From positions 18,471,001 to 18,535,000 of the forward strand of contig JAQISU010000081.1 in the NCBI GenBank assembly GCA_029339505.1: 64,000 bases of DNA, in the 5' to 3' direction. This DNA comes from Unio delphinus. Lineage: Eukaryota > Mollusca > Bivalvia > Unionida > Unionidae. Both the position numbers and the translations under genes were made by a program. Below are positions 47,090-59,794 of the stretch, piece by piece. Under the pieces are notes generated by a model that worked only from the letters and a program-made list of their open reading frames with translations, was not told where the DNA came from and did no database searches. How positions within the stretch are numbered: position 1 is the first letter of the stretch; every line of letters starts with the position of its first letter.

Positions 47090-47745
47090 TAATCGCGGGT
47101 TCATATAAAGTATATTAGAAAAAGTTGTTTTAACCCAACTTGTATCTATTTTTAATTCAAACAGTCTTTTTAGCAATGTACAGTCTGCATATCGCTTTTG
47201 CCACAGTACTGAAACTACTCTTCTGAAATTAGTTAATGACATTCTCTCTGCTTTGGATAGTGGATAAATTACAGCTCTCATCCTCCTTGATTTGCCTGCA
47301 GCATTTGACACAGTAGACCATGATATATTACTTCACTGTGTCCAGCACGTATTTGGCATTCACAATACAGCCATACTGTGGTTCAAGTCCTACTTGGTCA
47401 ACAGGACACAAATTGTATATGCTAATCCAGCCCAGTTGATATATGTTGTGGTGTTGGACAGGGTTCTGTTCTTGGATCTGTTGTCTTCATTTTATACATT
47501 CAGCCGCTCTCAAGCGTCAAATATCATCACCAATTGTACGCCGATGACACCGAAATATACAAATCTAGTCACTCAACTGAAGTTGATGCTACCATCCATG
47601 GAGTAGAGAGGTACATTTCTGATGTTCAGCATTTTTTTAAAAATGTTTTCTAATTTCATGTTTTGTTTTTGTTTTTCGTAGTTATATCATTATAGATGTT
47701 GTAAAGCGCTAAGTGCTTCTAAGGATTAGGCGCTATATTATGTCC
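47090..47745 (+). pseudogene. Internally deleted LINE reverse transcriptase with 3' tail
   Basis: Broken plus-strand frames contain [38 protein letters not shown] (47310-47345) and, in another frame, the catalytic YADD box at 47537-47548. These are reverse-transcriptase motifs in the order of CR1/L2-group LINEs. The frame runs until HFFKN near 47640, then abruptly joins the 3' tail (gttgtaaagcgctaagtgct), skipping the RT C-terminus. The tail matches that of 5860-6000 and ends in a TTA microsatellite. Endonuclease and ORF1 are absent. The copy cannot move by itself. Confidence 0.75.
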
Positions 47746-47747
47746 TC

Positions 47748-47760
47748 TTTATTATTATTA

Positions 47761-47814
<54 letters not shown>
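47748..47814. repeat. (TTA)n microsatellite, LINE 3' tail
   Basis: Trinucleotide run immediately following the LINE 3' tail. Simple-repeat tails are usual in this LINE group. Confidence 0.9.
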
Positions 47815-47815
<1 letters not shown>

Positions 47816-47954
47816 AAGAGCTGCTGGACCATCCATTGCCAAAAAATCGGTGGTTTATCCCCCTTTTCTATCCCTTTCCCTGTCTCTCTTTCCCTCTCCA
47901 TCTCTCTCTCCCTGTCTCCTCCTCTCCCAGTCTCCCTCTCTCCCTCCCTCCCTC

Positions 47955-48130
<176 letters not shown>

Positions 48131-48644
48131 AATGATTACTTGATAACTGCAATTATCAGCTGGTTTTAAAGTGCAACGTTGAATAAAAATAGCTAGGTAA
48201 AGTAAATGAAACTTAAATTCCAGAAAACATCCCCTTTTACGTAACCTTCCTATATTTTCATTATTATCTTGTTATAAGTTTGGGCAAGCTTAAATCTCCC
48301 AAGGGCAAACCTATGTTTCCATCAGCATTCCCTGCTGGCAAGTACTTTTATCGCAATTGGACAACCCTCCACCCAGCTTATTTCAAATAGAATAGTTTAA
48401 AGACAATGTGTCATGTGCTTGAACGTATGAGAGGTGGGCGCCGACCTTAATGCCAGTATTTCGCCCATGATAAACCGATGGTGGGTATATTAATTTGTTA
48501 CAAAAATGGTGGGTAGGCTTGTCAGAGGACATTAACTTCCTAGCTTAACATTTATTCTCCGATTTCTAAAAGAAGGTCTGGTTGTATCTATGGCAAACTA
48601 CATGCATACTAATAAATCAATTTGTTTTATATATTTAATGGAGA

Positions 48645-48646
<2 letters not shown>

Positions 48647-48690
<44 letters not shown>
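48647..48690. repeat. (GT)n microsatellite
   Basis: Uninterrupted GT run. Confidence 0.95.
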
Positions 48691-48693
<3 letters not shown>

Positions 48694-48699
48694 GAAAAG

Positions 48700-50255
48700 T
48701 GTGATCAGTGACAATTTGCCATTGGTCTTTCTAATCTATGTGACATTTGCATAACGTTTACACACACTGGATTTTCGTAATTATACTTTCAAATGAATAT
48801 TAGTCTGGGAATACATACGAATCACTAGATACTTTTTAAAAATTGTCTCACCATTCACTCTAAAGTTTTTTGACTAGAGTTATCTATAACAATGTTATTA
48901 GTTCATTTTCGCGTTCAATTATATATATTTTTTATAGTTTGGAAGTGAGGATAATGATAGAAAATGAAAAATAAGAAAAAAATCCATGAATACAAAACAA
49001 TAGTTATACAATTCACCTCGTACAATAAATCGCCATTAGTGTTTTCTGTATTCTCGACTCATTTAAATGATAATAAATTTGACTGTCTTTGACCTGCTAC
49101 TTTGTTGACTTTTGAGTGGGATTTGTTTGTTTGGTCTTACTTGTTTGATGGCTTTGTCTGGTTTGTTTGCCTCCACCTCAGATCGATTTTTTGATAATAA
49201 TGACTACCCAATTTTACTTCTGTCAAACAAACAAAAAAGTAAAATATAAAAAGTTGCTTTCTGCACAATCGTTCGGGAGGAAAAAGCAACACAATTAAAA
49301 ATCAATTTCAAAGCCGTACTGATTTTAAATCCTGTATACAATTAGACGCAAGTGCTCATTTGTGGGGACATTGATTAAGCCACCCTAATATCAATGACAT
49401 ATAATGGTCCCCATTCTAGCATGGAAAGGTATCTTTTTTCTTTCAATATTTTAAATCCCGGAATCCAACCATTGTCCTTCCCAGTTTACTAATATTATGT
49501 CTTGTTAAATGTTTTTAGAATGTTTGGTAAAAGTGTATGTATTTGGTTTAGCAACGGGGCGTGGGATTCTGAGGTAAAACAGCATTTTTGAACCATCTTA
49601 ACTCGAGATTATTTACTTTGTACATTATTTAGCAATGTGATTGTAGACACGACATGTGGTTGGAAATACCAAGAAGATCGTACATACAGTCCGTCCTTCA
49701 GTTTGCTCGATCAATCAGGACAAAAGTAGTGGGCTCCAACTCAGATCATGAAAATCAGATACAAGACTTCTTCCATATACAAAAGGAGAAGTGTGGAATT
49801 AATATAATTGATTTAAAATATTATTAAAATCAGTTATTGGAGACTTTAATAGAATGCTATTAATATTTTATATTATCTATAATTAAAATATGCCCTAGCA
49901 ATGTTTGAAAATCATAAATTGCAGTTTTTCACGTTGATTTGATGTGACTATATACATGAAAGAATAACGTTCTTTCAAAAAACCTATTCCTGAGATTGTG
50001 GAAAACTGATGAATGTAAACAAAGCAATATCTATTCTCGGGCAAATATTCTCTGAAGAATTCTTCAAGGCAGAAATTTCATGAAATAGTTGCATTTACCT
50101 TCGTCTGAGTACAATTTCAAGGTTCTGTTTCTAATATTGATTCTTTTCCAGAAATGAAGCTGAAACTTTAAATTTTTTCATTCTTGTTTAGCAGAATAGT
50201 TACCCTTATGAGTGACGTAACCGGATACTCTGTTCCACTGCCGCAGAGTAAGCTC
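48700..50255. other. Gene-free AT-rich stretch
   Basis: No ORF, RNA or repeat of note on either strand. Confidence 0.5.
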
Positions 50256-50259
50256 CTCT

Positions 50260-50309
50260 GCTATCTTCCGGTTTATTATCCAATGCTATCTTCCGGTTTA
50301 TTATCCAAT
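50260..50309. repeat. Tandem duplication of 25 bp
   Basis: Two perfect adjacent copies of gctatcttccggtttattat plus five more bases. Confidence 0.9.
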
Positions 50310-52195
50310 GTGTTCTACATTACTACCACATTAACCAGCTCAGAGGGATCGTCTTTATGTTAAAAGCAACAAAACAGCTCCAAAACCTGTCACAGTTTCT
50401 TACTTTTTTCACGAATTGCTAAGGTCAATCTAAGAGATGTCTTGATTGTAATTGAAAAACGTAAAATAGCCTATGGTTATTGGAGCACTTAAGTTATCAA
50501 ACATTCAGTTCAATGATAGCGTCATCAGCCTTTTGCATCGCATTCTAGAAAATACCTCAGATGTAAATAATAGCCATTTAGAACTGACCCTAAGACTGTG
50601 ATTGGTTCTACATTATGATATACTCATGTCACAATGACGACAGTACAAGTCACATGGGTCATGTATGCGCATTTACTCTTTTTAAGTTAAATAATAATTG
50701 TCCTTTACTTTAACAAAAGTCCATTCTATCCTGAGTTTTGAATGATCTGGACTTAACTGTCTTGAAGAAACGTCCAGAGAAAAATTATTTTATCGATCTC
50801 TACGGTCTTTTAAAATGGTGGCCATGTACTAAGCTTGTCCTGTTTGATCCATTTCTCGATGTTTCACTAGCTGACAACTAAGTAGTTTCCTCCCTATACA
50901 TGTAATTCACTGTGGGCATTAAAATATCCAGAGATAATTGTGGAATCGTCTATGTACCAACAATCATGTGTCAGAAATCGTTACTATTTGACCTAATGGT
51001 GATTTGCCTACTTCATCTGTTACCCTACTTTGTATTTGTTTTTTGCAAAGTGGAAATGTGGAAGGAAATATTAGATATTGTTCCATGTTGATGATATCTA
51101 CCTCCCTGATCGAAATGAGGCAGTCCCTTGATCTAGGATGCTGTGGTTCGCTTCTGTTAGCATAATTTTGCCTCGCATATGTACCATTTTCTGAATGGTT
51201 TTCTCCACATTGATCACATCCGTTTATAAATTTGCAGGTCCTGGAATAATAAAAATCATATTTTGCATTTGTTACAGTCTTGGCTTGAGCTTACATGCCT
51301 CCGGTATGTTTATTATCGCATAGGAACATATTCTAACTAAGAGGTGAGGCTTTTGGTGAAATTCCAAGAGAATTAGAGCAGATGTATCTCCTGCTTTGTT
51401 TTCTTTAGCTTTTGTGGTCTTTACTACTCCGCTCGAAACTCTCTCAATGCTGTTGTTATCTTATTTCTTTCTTTCTTTCTATTTGCGTTTGTAATCCAAT
51501 TATTTCTTATAGAGTTGCTTAGATTGATTTGTATTGTTTTTGAAGTTTGCTGGTTTAAAAGTTTGTGACGAGTTATTGTCACTTTGTATGGGCCAATCTT
51601 GTTGATTTACATTATATTTGGCTACTTGTTGACTGTTGCTGCAGTGTAGTTCTGCTTGGCAATTTACCGTGTGGAATTTAGAGAGTTCTGACACGATGCG
51701 CATATCATTGATACTATTGCTTTGCTTGGTATTAATGAACACACAGTCACCTTATTTCGTAAAAACAACAACGATGCAATTTGACGTGAGGCAGCTGGTG
51801 GTGGTGGTAAAGTTAAAATTGTCAACATTAACTTTGTTGTAGCCAGTGCTAACCCCTTCACTGACTACATTATCATATTTTGTTGTCGTTTATGCAATCT
51901 GGAAACACTTCAACGCTGTCGTGTCTTGGATATACCATAATATGCGCACCCACAAATTCATATTGTGTTTACATAGCAAATAAGTACGCAACATCATATT
52001 TCTGCACTAGCAGAAGTGTTCATTACGTTTAAAAATGTAAACTGAGATAGAAAGATATTTAAAAAATGCTGAACAGATTTAAGGTGTGAAACATTATTAG
52101 GTATTTAAGTTTGTTCTCGCAGTCGATAGCAGCCAAAAACATAACAAAATGGTATTTGACAGTGGCTGCGGTTTCTTGTGGTTAAACTGTAATCA
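50310..52195. other. Gene-free stretch
   Basis: A minus-strand 80-codon Asn/Gln/Ser-rich ORF (51500-51742) is seen, but it has no domain or splice context. Nothing else is supported. Confidence 0.4.
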
Positions 52196-52201
52196 AGAAT
52201 C

Positions 52202-52486
52202 TTATGAAGAAAACGGCTTAACAATGCAGAAAATCAAACCGCATGTACGTATCACATTCTGACACTGGTTTGCAAATCTTCGAAAACGAGTTTCGCATGT
52301 TGTGCTGGAGTTATTATTTTCATTGGAACATATGGATTTGTTCATGCATTCAGTTATTGATATGCATGTGAACGTGCTACTCCAGCTGATGGTTACAATG
52401 TTATACCGTGATTCTTCCTGACAAGACTGTGCTGTTGGCGGATACTGGTGGTCCAGTGAGGGTCGCTGATGTACCTGCGAAAAATA
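52202..52486 (-). CDS. Candidate cysteine-rich exon
   Basis: On the minus strand a good acceptor (pyrimidine tract, ttcgcag) opens an exon starting at 52486. It stays open to a stop at 52202. The encoded stretch has eight Cys residues (for example SSTTCETRF and NQCQNVIRTCG), suggesting a secreted or extracellular domain. Its start must come from an upstream exon. No family recognised; it could be chance. Confidence 0.3.
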   Translation of the reverse strand, partial: YFSQVHQRPSLDHQYPPTAQSCQEESRYNIVTISWSSTFTCISITECMNKSICSNENNNSSTTCETRFRRFANQCQNVIRTCGLIFCIVKPFSS

Positions 52487-52685
52487 TATAAATGAATGTG
52501 TCATATTGTTAAGTAATAATGACTTATCATATAGTGAAGTCCGACCTTAGTGAAAATTAACTTGCAAAAATAAAATAACGTACTTAGATCAAATACGAAA
52601 CCACATTTAAACTTTCTGCAACACATTTAACTAGAAATGTCGGCATGTGGTTGACCCGAAATACAACTGGCTCTACTTAATGAGG

Positions 52686-52952
52686 TCAAACACAACAAGA
52701 TAGAGGTGATACAAATGCAAAATACCAGTGGAATATGTAGATTCCTTGCATCGATGCTAACATCATTAACAGCTCCAGCAGATTCAAACACACCCATGTT
52801 AGCACTATAATAAGACTTCCAATACCAGGAAAGTCGTCGAATACCATCTGGAAGAGGTCTTCAATTACCCCGAGTAACATGCAGAAGGCCACGCCGATGA
52901 CTTGTGAATTGTCCAAACTTGATTTACTCGCGTTGATAAAACCAGTCAACAT
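52686..52952 (-). CDS. Candidate exon for a small membrane protein
   Basis: Minus-strand ATG at 52952, shortly after an acceptor-like catatag. The frame reads MLTGFINASKSSLDNSQVIG, then hydrophobic stretches (VAFCMLLGVI; SLIIVLTWVCLNLLELLMML) suited to one or two membrane segments. A possible donor (gtattt) lies near 52720, so it might splice to the Cys-rich candidate exon downstream. No family recognised. Confidence 0.3.
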   Translation of the reverse strand: MLTGFINASKSSLDNSQVIGVAFCMLLGVIEDLFQMVFDDFPGIGSLIIVLTWVCLNLLELLMMLASMQGIYIFHWYFAFVSPLSCCV

Positions 52953-53412
52953 TTTCGGTTTCTATATGGGAAATGAATATGCATCGATGTTTCCACGCAC
53001 ACGTGAACCCTGTATTATCAACCTGTATTTTAAAACAAGGACCTAGCACTCACGGGTACATACGTGGAGATACGTCAACATCGTTATAATTTTGTTTACT
53101 CGTATGGACTTGCACCACCAGTTCAATATGTGAATTTGTTTTACAAAGGACGATGGACGACAACCAGTTTTCTTCGACTATACCGATGCAAACTCGGTTA
53201 TATGTACCAATATGCAGTGACGTTGTTGAGACGTTCACGTCAAATTTTCCTCACCACCAACCCCGCAGTCACTTAACTGCTTTAATGTGAAAGTATGCTT
53301 AATATTATATAAAATGTCTGCTGACATTTACGGACATTACATAGGCCGACGTGGAATTGATGTTTGCTATCAAAGCGGTTTTTACTTAGTTTGCTAGTAG
53401 TGTTGCTGTCGC

Positions 53413-53490
53413 TGTCGACCTGGGTGAGTGTGTTATTTCCAAGAACTGACTGGTGAACTGCAAACGTCTAATTGGGACATTCGTGATATT
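53413..53490 (+). repeat. Left 78-bp direct repeat flanking a LINE
   Basis: Matches 57198-57275 in the same orientation at roughly 90% identity. It begins tgtcgacctgggtgag and ends gatatt. Confidence 0.8.
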
Positions 53491-56400
53491 GTATTATATG
53501 CTTCGGGTAGATGGGACTCGTAAACCTTTGATGGTAGCTCATCTAGGAGATGTAAAACTCCAATTCTAAAACCACTGCTGCCTTGCAGCTATACACACTC
53601 ATGTGAAAGGTTAAGGGAATAAACCCCAACAAAAATCCAGAGACGGAGTCCCTAAGACAGTCTGACATTGACCTCAATGTCATTCTGGCAACTCCTGCGA
53701 CGCCTTTCGTGCCAAGCTGTATCGACATTCGTCGTTCCCTTGAGCCCACCAGCTGCTTGGAGAGGAGGGATCTGCTGCATGGACAACAGCTGATTCTCCA
53801 TACCACCTGCCCAGGCTTCGTAGCGTCACTAGAGAGGACACTCCAGTGTCGTTGTATGGCGTCGGCACAACACGAGAAGTAGCAGTTTACCGGTTCTAAG
53901 CCAAAGCTCGATTGGCGTAGAGCTTGGCGCCAGGGGTTACTTCTGACGGTGGGAGAGATCATCAGGTCTCACTGGACAGCTACCGCCCGCCTTAAGCTGG
54001 GCAGCCCCCAGTCAAAAAAGTGCTGCTCGCCATGACCTGCCTGCTTCGCTGGGTGCATAGAGCTTAGAGAACCATCTCGACAAGTGGGACACAAAACTCT
54101 GCACCAGGAAAGACCCAAAGAAGAAATAACGAAATTCCAGCTCTTCGTTTTGCGACCTGGAACGTTAGGACCATGTGTCCTGGATTGACCAATGACCTAC
54201 AGCAGATCGACGATGCACGTGAAGACTGCCATCATTGACAAAGAACTCTGCCGACTGAACATTGACATTGCCTGTCTCCAGGAGACCCGACTGGCTGACA
54301 ACGGCAGCATCAGGGGAAGCCCTCGAATGAACCTAGGCAGCACGGTGTAGGCTTTGCCGTAAAAAACACGCTAGTCGCCTTCATTAAACTTCCGTCATCA
54401 GGTACTGAGAGAATCCTTGCTCTCCGGCTGTCAACATCCTTAGGGCCAGTCAACATCTTCAGCGTGTATGCTCCAACCCTCCGCTCCACCCAAGAGGAGA
54501 AAGACAAGTTTTATGAGGCTCTGGATCAGGCAATATCCAGTATTCCAAACAACGAAGGCCTTTACTTACTAGGAGACTTCAATGCTAGAGTGGGAGATGA
54601 CCATAAGGCCAGGTCCGACACTCTTGGCTTTTACGATAGGGGCAAGATCAACGAGAACGGTCAGCGACTTCTGGAGATGTGCTGCTCCCACAGCCTATGT
54701 GTGACCAACGCTTTCTTTCAATGCAAGGAGATCCACCAGATTTCTTGGAAACACCCACGTTCACTCCACTGGCACCAGCTAGACCTTGTCATCCCCAGGC
54801 ATCAGGAACTGGCCAGCATCCTCCTCAGCCGCAGCTACCTCAGTGCCGACTGCGACACGGGCCATTCCTTTGTGGTCAGTAAGGTGCGAATATTACCCAA
54901 GAAGCTGCACCATGCCAAGAAGAAATGTCACCTTCGCATCAACACCTGCTGTGCAAGTAACCCAGAGAAAACAGAGCAGTTCACCAGCAAAGTGCAGGAA
55001 ACTCTCAACAAAGTGACACCTGATGACACGATTGACTCCAAGTGGGCCCATCTCTGTAACTCTGTGTACAACTCAGCCATCATAGCTTACGGGAAGAGGG
55101 AACGGAATAATGCCGACTGGTAAGAGGCAAACTGGGAGGAGATGGAGTCCGTGACTGAGGCAAAGAGGAAAGCCCTTCTGTCATACAAGGCTGCACCTAG
55201 CCCAAAAACATTGCAAGCAATCAGGAATGCAAGGAACAACGCCCAGAAGACCGCCCGCCACTGTGCCAACATCTATTGGCTTAACCTTTACAACAATATA
55301 CAGACAGCTGCCGACACAGGGGATGCAAGAGGAATGTATGAGAGCATCAAGAAGGCGACAGGTCCCTCCATCTCAAAGACCTCCCCCCTCAAGTCCAAGA
55401 CAGGCGAAGACATCACAGTTCAGGGGAAACAACTGCAGCGATGGGTTGAATACTCGATCTATATGCAACCCCAAAACAACGTCACTGACACTGCCCTGGA
55501 TGCCATTCCAGACCTGCCTGTCATGGAGGAGCGAGACACACAGCCCACCCTGGATGAGCTCGGAAAAACCATAGACTGCATAGCCTGTGGGAAGGTTCCT
55601 GGAAGCGATGGCATTCCTCCTGAAGTCCTCAAGACAGGAAAACCAGCGCTGCTCCAGCCGCTACACATAATCCTCTGCCTCTGCTGGGAACATGGATACA
55701 TCCCACAGGACATGCGTGACGCCAATATCGTCATTTTGTACAAGAACAAGGGAGACAGTAGCGACTACAACAACTACCGGAGCATCTCCCTCCTCAGTGC
55801 TGTCGGAAAGGCTTTCGCCCGTGTTGCCTTGACACGCTTGCAGATCCTAGCCTTCCGCGTCTACCCAGAGTCTCAGTGTGGATTTCAAGCCGCAGGTCAA
55901 CTGTAGACATGATCTTCTCACTACGTCAGCTGCAGGAGAAGTGTCATGATCAGCAGATGCTCTTCTACATTGCCTTCATAAACCTGACGAAAGCATTTGA
56001 CCTGGTCAGTCAGAGTGGGCTCTTCAGAATCCTGCAGAAGATTGGCTGCCCCCCCCCCCCTCCAAGTCTACTTGATGTCCTCATGGCGTTCCACGAGAAC
56101 ATGCACAGCACAGCGTGCTTCAACGGCTCAACATCAAAGGCCTTCCCAGTAATCAGCTGAGTAAAACAAGGCTTTGTGCTTGCGTCGACGCTCTTCGCAA
56201 TATTCTTCTCCATGCTTCTCCAGTACGCCTTCAAGGGCTGCAGTTATGAAATGTACATCCATACCATGGCTGACGGAAAGCTGTTCAACAGTGCCCGTCT
56301 CAGTGCTAAGACTAAAATCACAAAGGTACTCATCCGTGAATTGCTTTTCACCGATGATGCAGCCTTGACATCCCACACGGAAGATGAACTTCAACAGCTG

Positions 56401-57197
56401 GTATGCCGCCTCTCCAACGCTTGCAAGGATTTTGCACTGACCATCAGCTTGAAGAAAACAAAGGTCATGGCGCAAGATGCAGACTCCACTCCCTCTGTCA
56501 CCATCGATGGATACAACTTGGAAGTTGTCGAGAACTTCACATACCTCGGGTCCAACGTATCCAGCTCACTCTCAATTGATTTTAAGGTGAATGACATGAT
56601 TGCCAAGACAGCTGAAGTGATGGCCAGACTTAACCATAGGGTATGGAACAACCCCAACCTCACCGAGAAGACCAAACTGCGTGTCTACCAAGCCTGCGTG
56701 CTCAGCTCACTCCTCTACAGCAGCGAAACATGGACCACCTATGCAAGTCACTAGAAAAAAACTCAACAGCTTCCACCTGAGATGTCTGCGGCGCAATATG
56801 CACATCAAGTGGCAGGAGAACGCGCCTACATCAACAGCATGTTCGCCATTCTCAGCAAGAGATGCCTTCACTGGCTCGGCCATGTCAAGAGGATGGATCC
56901 ATACCGCATTCCTAAAGACCTGCTATATGGGGAAGTAGCAGAATGTACACCACCGACTGGACGTCCACGCCTGCGCTACAAAGATGTCTGCAAGAGGGAA
57001 ATGTCAACAACTGGGAGAGCTTTGGTTATGACCTTCCCATCCAGCGCCTAGCGCTTAGGGAGGGAGTTAGCAGAGCTGAGGATGACAGAAATAGAAAGCA
57101 TGCTCAAAAGAGAGCCAGAAAGAAGGAACAGCTGACTCTGGAGCTACGCCATCGTCTCACGTAGACGGACGGATGCCAAGATTTGTGTTGTTCTCGA
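53491..57197 (+). mobile_element. LINE with endonuclease and reverse transcriptase, degenerate
   Basis: A 3.7-kb GC-richer unit. From the 5' end it holds a leader, an apurinic-endonuclease-type domain (TWNVRTM at 54152, IACLQETRL, LLGDFNARVGDD) and an RT domain. It ends with a C-terminal GHVKRM and KDLLYGE region. It is flanked by 78-bp direct repeats. RTE/CR1-like affinity is likely; the exact clade is not settled. Several frameshifts, two in-frame stops and a C10 homopolymer make it inactive. Confidence 0.85.
54120..57167 (+). pseudogene. LINE endonuclease/reverse transcriptase ORF, frame-broken
   Basis: The endonuclease starts before 54152 and has lost a segment near 54310-54340. Frame two runs 54464-55906 with only one stop (TAA at 55121-55123). 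It covers YAPTLRSTQEEKDKFY, the GDFNARVG box, PGSDGIPPEVLK, YKNKGDSSDYNNYRSISLLS and YPESQCGFQA. It shifts near 55890 to a frame with INLTKAFDLVS, a TGA at 56158, and VLIRELLFTDDAALTSH. The active-site box is FTDD instead of the usual FADD (56347-56358). Further shifts occur near 56750 and 57000 before the final WLGHVKRM-like and basic C-terminus. The family uses target-primed reverse transcription; this copy cannot encode an intact protein. Confidence 0.85.
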
Positions 57198-57275
57198 TGT
57201 CGACCTGGGTGAGCTTGTTATTTCCAAGAACTGACTGGTAAACTGCAAACATCTAATGGGGACATTCAAGATATT
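57198..57275 (+). repeat. Right 78-bp direct repeat flanking a LINE
   Basis: Second copy of 53413-53490, just beyond the LINE coding end. Confidence 0.8.
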
Positions 57276-57289
57276 ATATCATGTTGACA

Positions 57290-59790
57290 GGCGCTGTTGC
57301 AAAGAATATGACTGAAATCATTGAATTCGGCGTAATCAGAGACAGTGGCGTGTCGTTGCTGATATAAAAGAGTATGTTGGTTATACTATTGCAACAACAA
57401 AACAGCACGTAAATGAATAAATCGCTAAAGTGCAAACCACTACCATAAGTAGTGATTTCACTGAGCGTAATTGCAGTAATGTTAATGCAAGAAGGAAATG
57501 CAAGATATAATGTATGGTTAATCGTCGACCTCATTTCGTCACAGAAGATATGGTTTTCATAGACCTAAAAGTTACATCTTAAAGGTGCGCTAGTCTGGAC
57601 CATACCTTGTTAGTAACAGCTCTACATAATCCCGCATAATTCCTACTATTATTGATAACACCTACAGATGCACCTGTAGAAATTTAGCGATAACATCATC
57701 GGATACAAAATTCGTGCAGTGTCGTTAACAATATAAGATAGATATGTTCATAATATCGATAATATCACTAGACACAATTGTATCAACCCTTAACATTCCA
57801 AGCAAGTAGGATTCGTCTGAGGAGACGAAAGCTGGCTTCAGTAAACTAATATGCTACATATCTCTCAGAAGTCCCTGCTTGAAAACAATCCTGAATCTCG
57901 CGCCATTTACATAGAACTCTTGTTCACGATGGCAAACCTATCCCTATTTTTAGTTAAGAAATTATAGATGGCCTCTAAGCTTATAATGGGAGAAATACTG
58001 TATTATCACCAGGTTATGTTAGCTCAGAGAAATAAGGGTTACCTTTTTTCACCCGCATAGTTTTATGCAGGTAACAGCATCAGCTTAGGTGTTAGAATTA
58101 AAAAGCTCCTGTCAATAATTTCAACGATACTGAGGTAGTTTCAGTATGGTTTTAAATCTTGGAGTTTTATATCTGTGTCCAGATATTAGGTTTCGATAGT
58201 TTAGTGACCACAGGCCTTGAACTGCTGGTTCGTTATGTACATGTATGTGAATTTGCATTGAAAAAATTATTACTGTAGACATGAAACGACTTCACATCAA
58301 TATTTTTCAGATTCAGTTAAATAATCTATTTATTGTATACAAGACGTATGCAGAATTATTTCGTACACAATCATTAAAAAACAACCAAAAAGCTACACAT
58401 AATGTAATAATTTCAAAAAGCACAAAAATACGTTAAATGATCAAGCCGTGTTTAATAGTTCTAAGTACATGTACCAGTATTGCATGGTTAACGTTGGAGA
58501 TTGTTAGTTAATGGACCTCATCGATACGGAGCTTTGGTCGAGTTTTGCGGTTATGAACAAAACCTAATATGCTGTAACTATTATATTCTTATTAGACTTG
58601 CCATTACTCTTGCCTTTGACAGTTAGACTCCAGAATCTATATGTTGTTGTATAACCCAAAATGCCAGTCGTCCACACAGTGTGGTCAAGGAACAAACCGG
58701 AACAAACGTTATTCTGCCAAACCTTTTTTCACTGAGCCACAATGACTCGAACTTTTGACATTTTTTTTCTACACATTCAATGTCTCAAATTCACTCTTTA
58801 AGTATCATCTCTCCGCAAACTTTGTTTAGTGGATATTGACTAAAAGTAAAGAAAGTACGTTTCATTGTGTTGTCATAGTGACCTTGATTATTGATTTTCT
58901 GGCCCCAAATCAGTATGTATCTTTCGTACTAAATGCGTCTTCCACACACATTGTTGTAGCCACATAACATGAACATATTTTTTATTTGCAGAAATAATTA
59001 ATCTTTTGTCAGTCACAGTTATTGTGCCCTTTGACGAATTGACCCCAAAATCAGGCTTCGTTTTGTTTTCTTCATTAGTGCAGTTCATCCACAAAATGTA
59101 TTACATATCTGTTTCAGAACTAATTTTAGAGTACAGAAACAAACTTTCCTTGTATCGGTCTATCGGTCACCTTGACCATTCCGTTCAAAACCGAATTGCT
59201 TTTAACCACAATTACATTGATCTATTGACTGGATAGCAACTAGCCATGTAGCAGAGGCACTTACTTAAAGGACCATTTTGCAGAGTTCCCTGATATTTTA
59301 GTAATTAGTTCAAAGCCTTTTATTTTCTATTAGGTTGTATGGGGAGTAAAATTCAAAGTTTTCCAAATCGAACAAATTTATTTATATAAAAAATAAAAAC
59401 AGTGAAACAAATTCTGGAAAGTATACACACAAGAAACACATTGTTAAGTTTTAATGAAGTTGTCACATTTACAATTGTTTTACATGATATGCTATATTTA
59501 CATGCATACGTTTTCCACCTTTATCGGGAACAGACCATGAGAAGGACTTTCTCTAACACCATGATATATGTCATGTCCTCAATCTCGTTGGTATATACTG
59601 TATACCCTAATTAACCTCACATAAAAGTATGAAGTAAAACAACGTTAAATGACATGCAATGACATTAAAGATAGGACCCTCCATATGCTATAGAAGACAC
59701 ATGCCAATATACCCAAACATATAATTTCTTAATCTCAAAATGATCTTAAATTATAAAATGTAAGTAAAAGGTTTAATGGAAAAGTGACAA
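57290..59790. other. Gene-free AT-rich stretch
   Basis: Short ORFs only. No domain, splice context or RNA was recognised. Confidence 0.45.
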
Positions 59791-59794
59791 TACT

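Noticed and set aside
51500..51742. 80-codon Asn/Gln/Ser-rich minus-strand ORF
   Set aside because: Low-complexity composition typical of AT-rich non-coding DNA; no conserved motif or splice signal.
53543..53962. 139-codon minus-strand ORF
   Set aside because: It lies antisense to the 5' region of the plus-strand LINE; no domain or splice context.
54679..55574. Extra plus-strand ORFs overlapping the LINE
   Set aside because: Alternative-frame shadows of the endonuclease/RT frame, rich in Pro and Ser without domain content.
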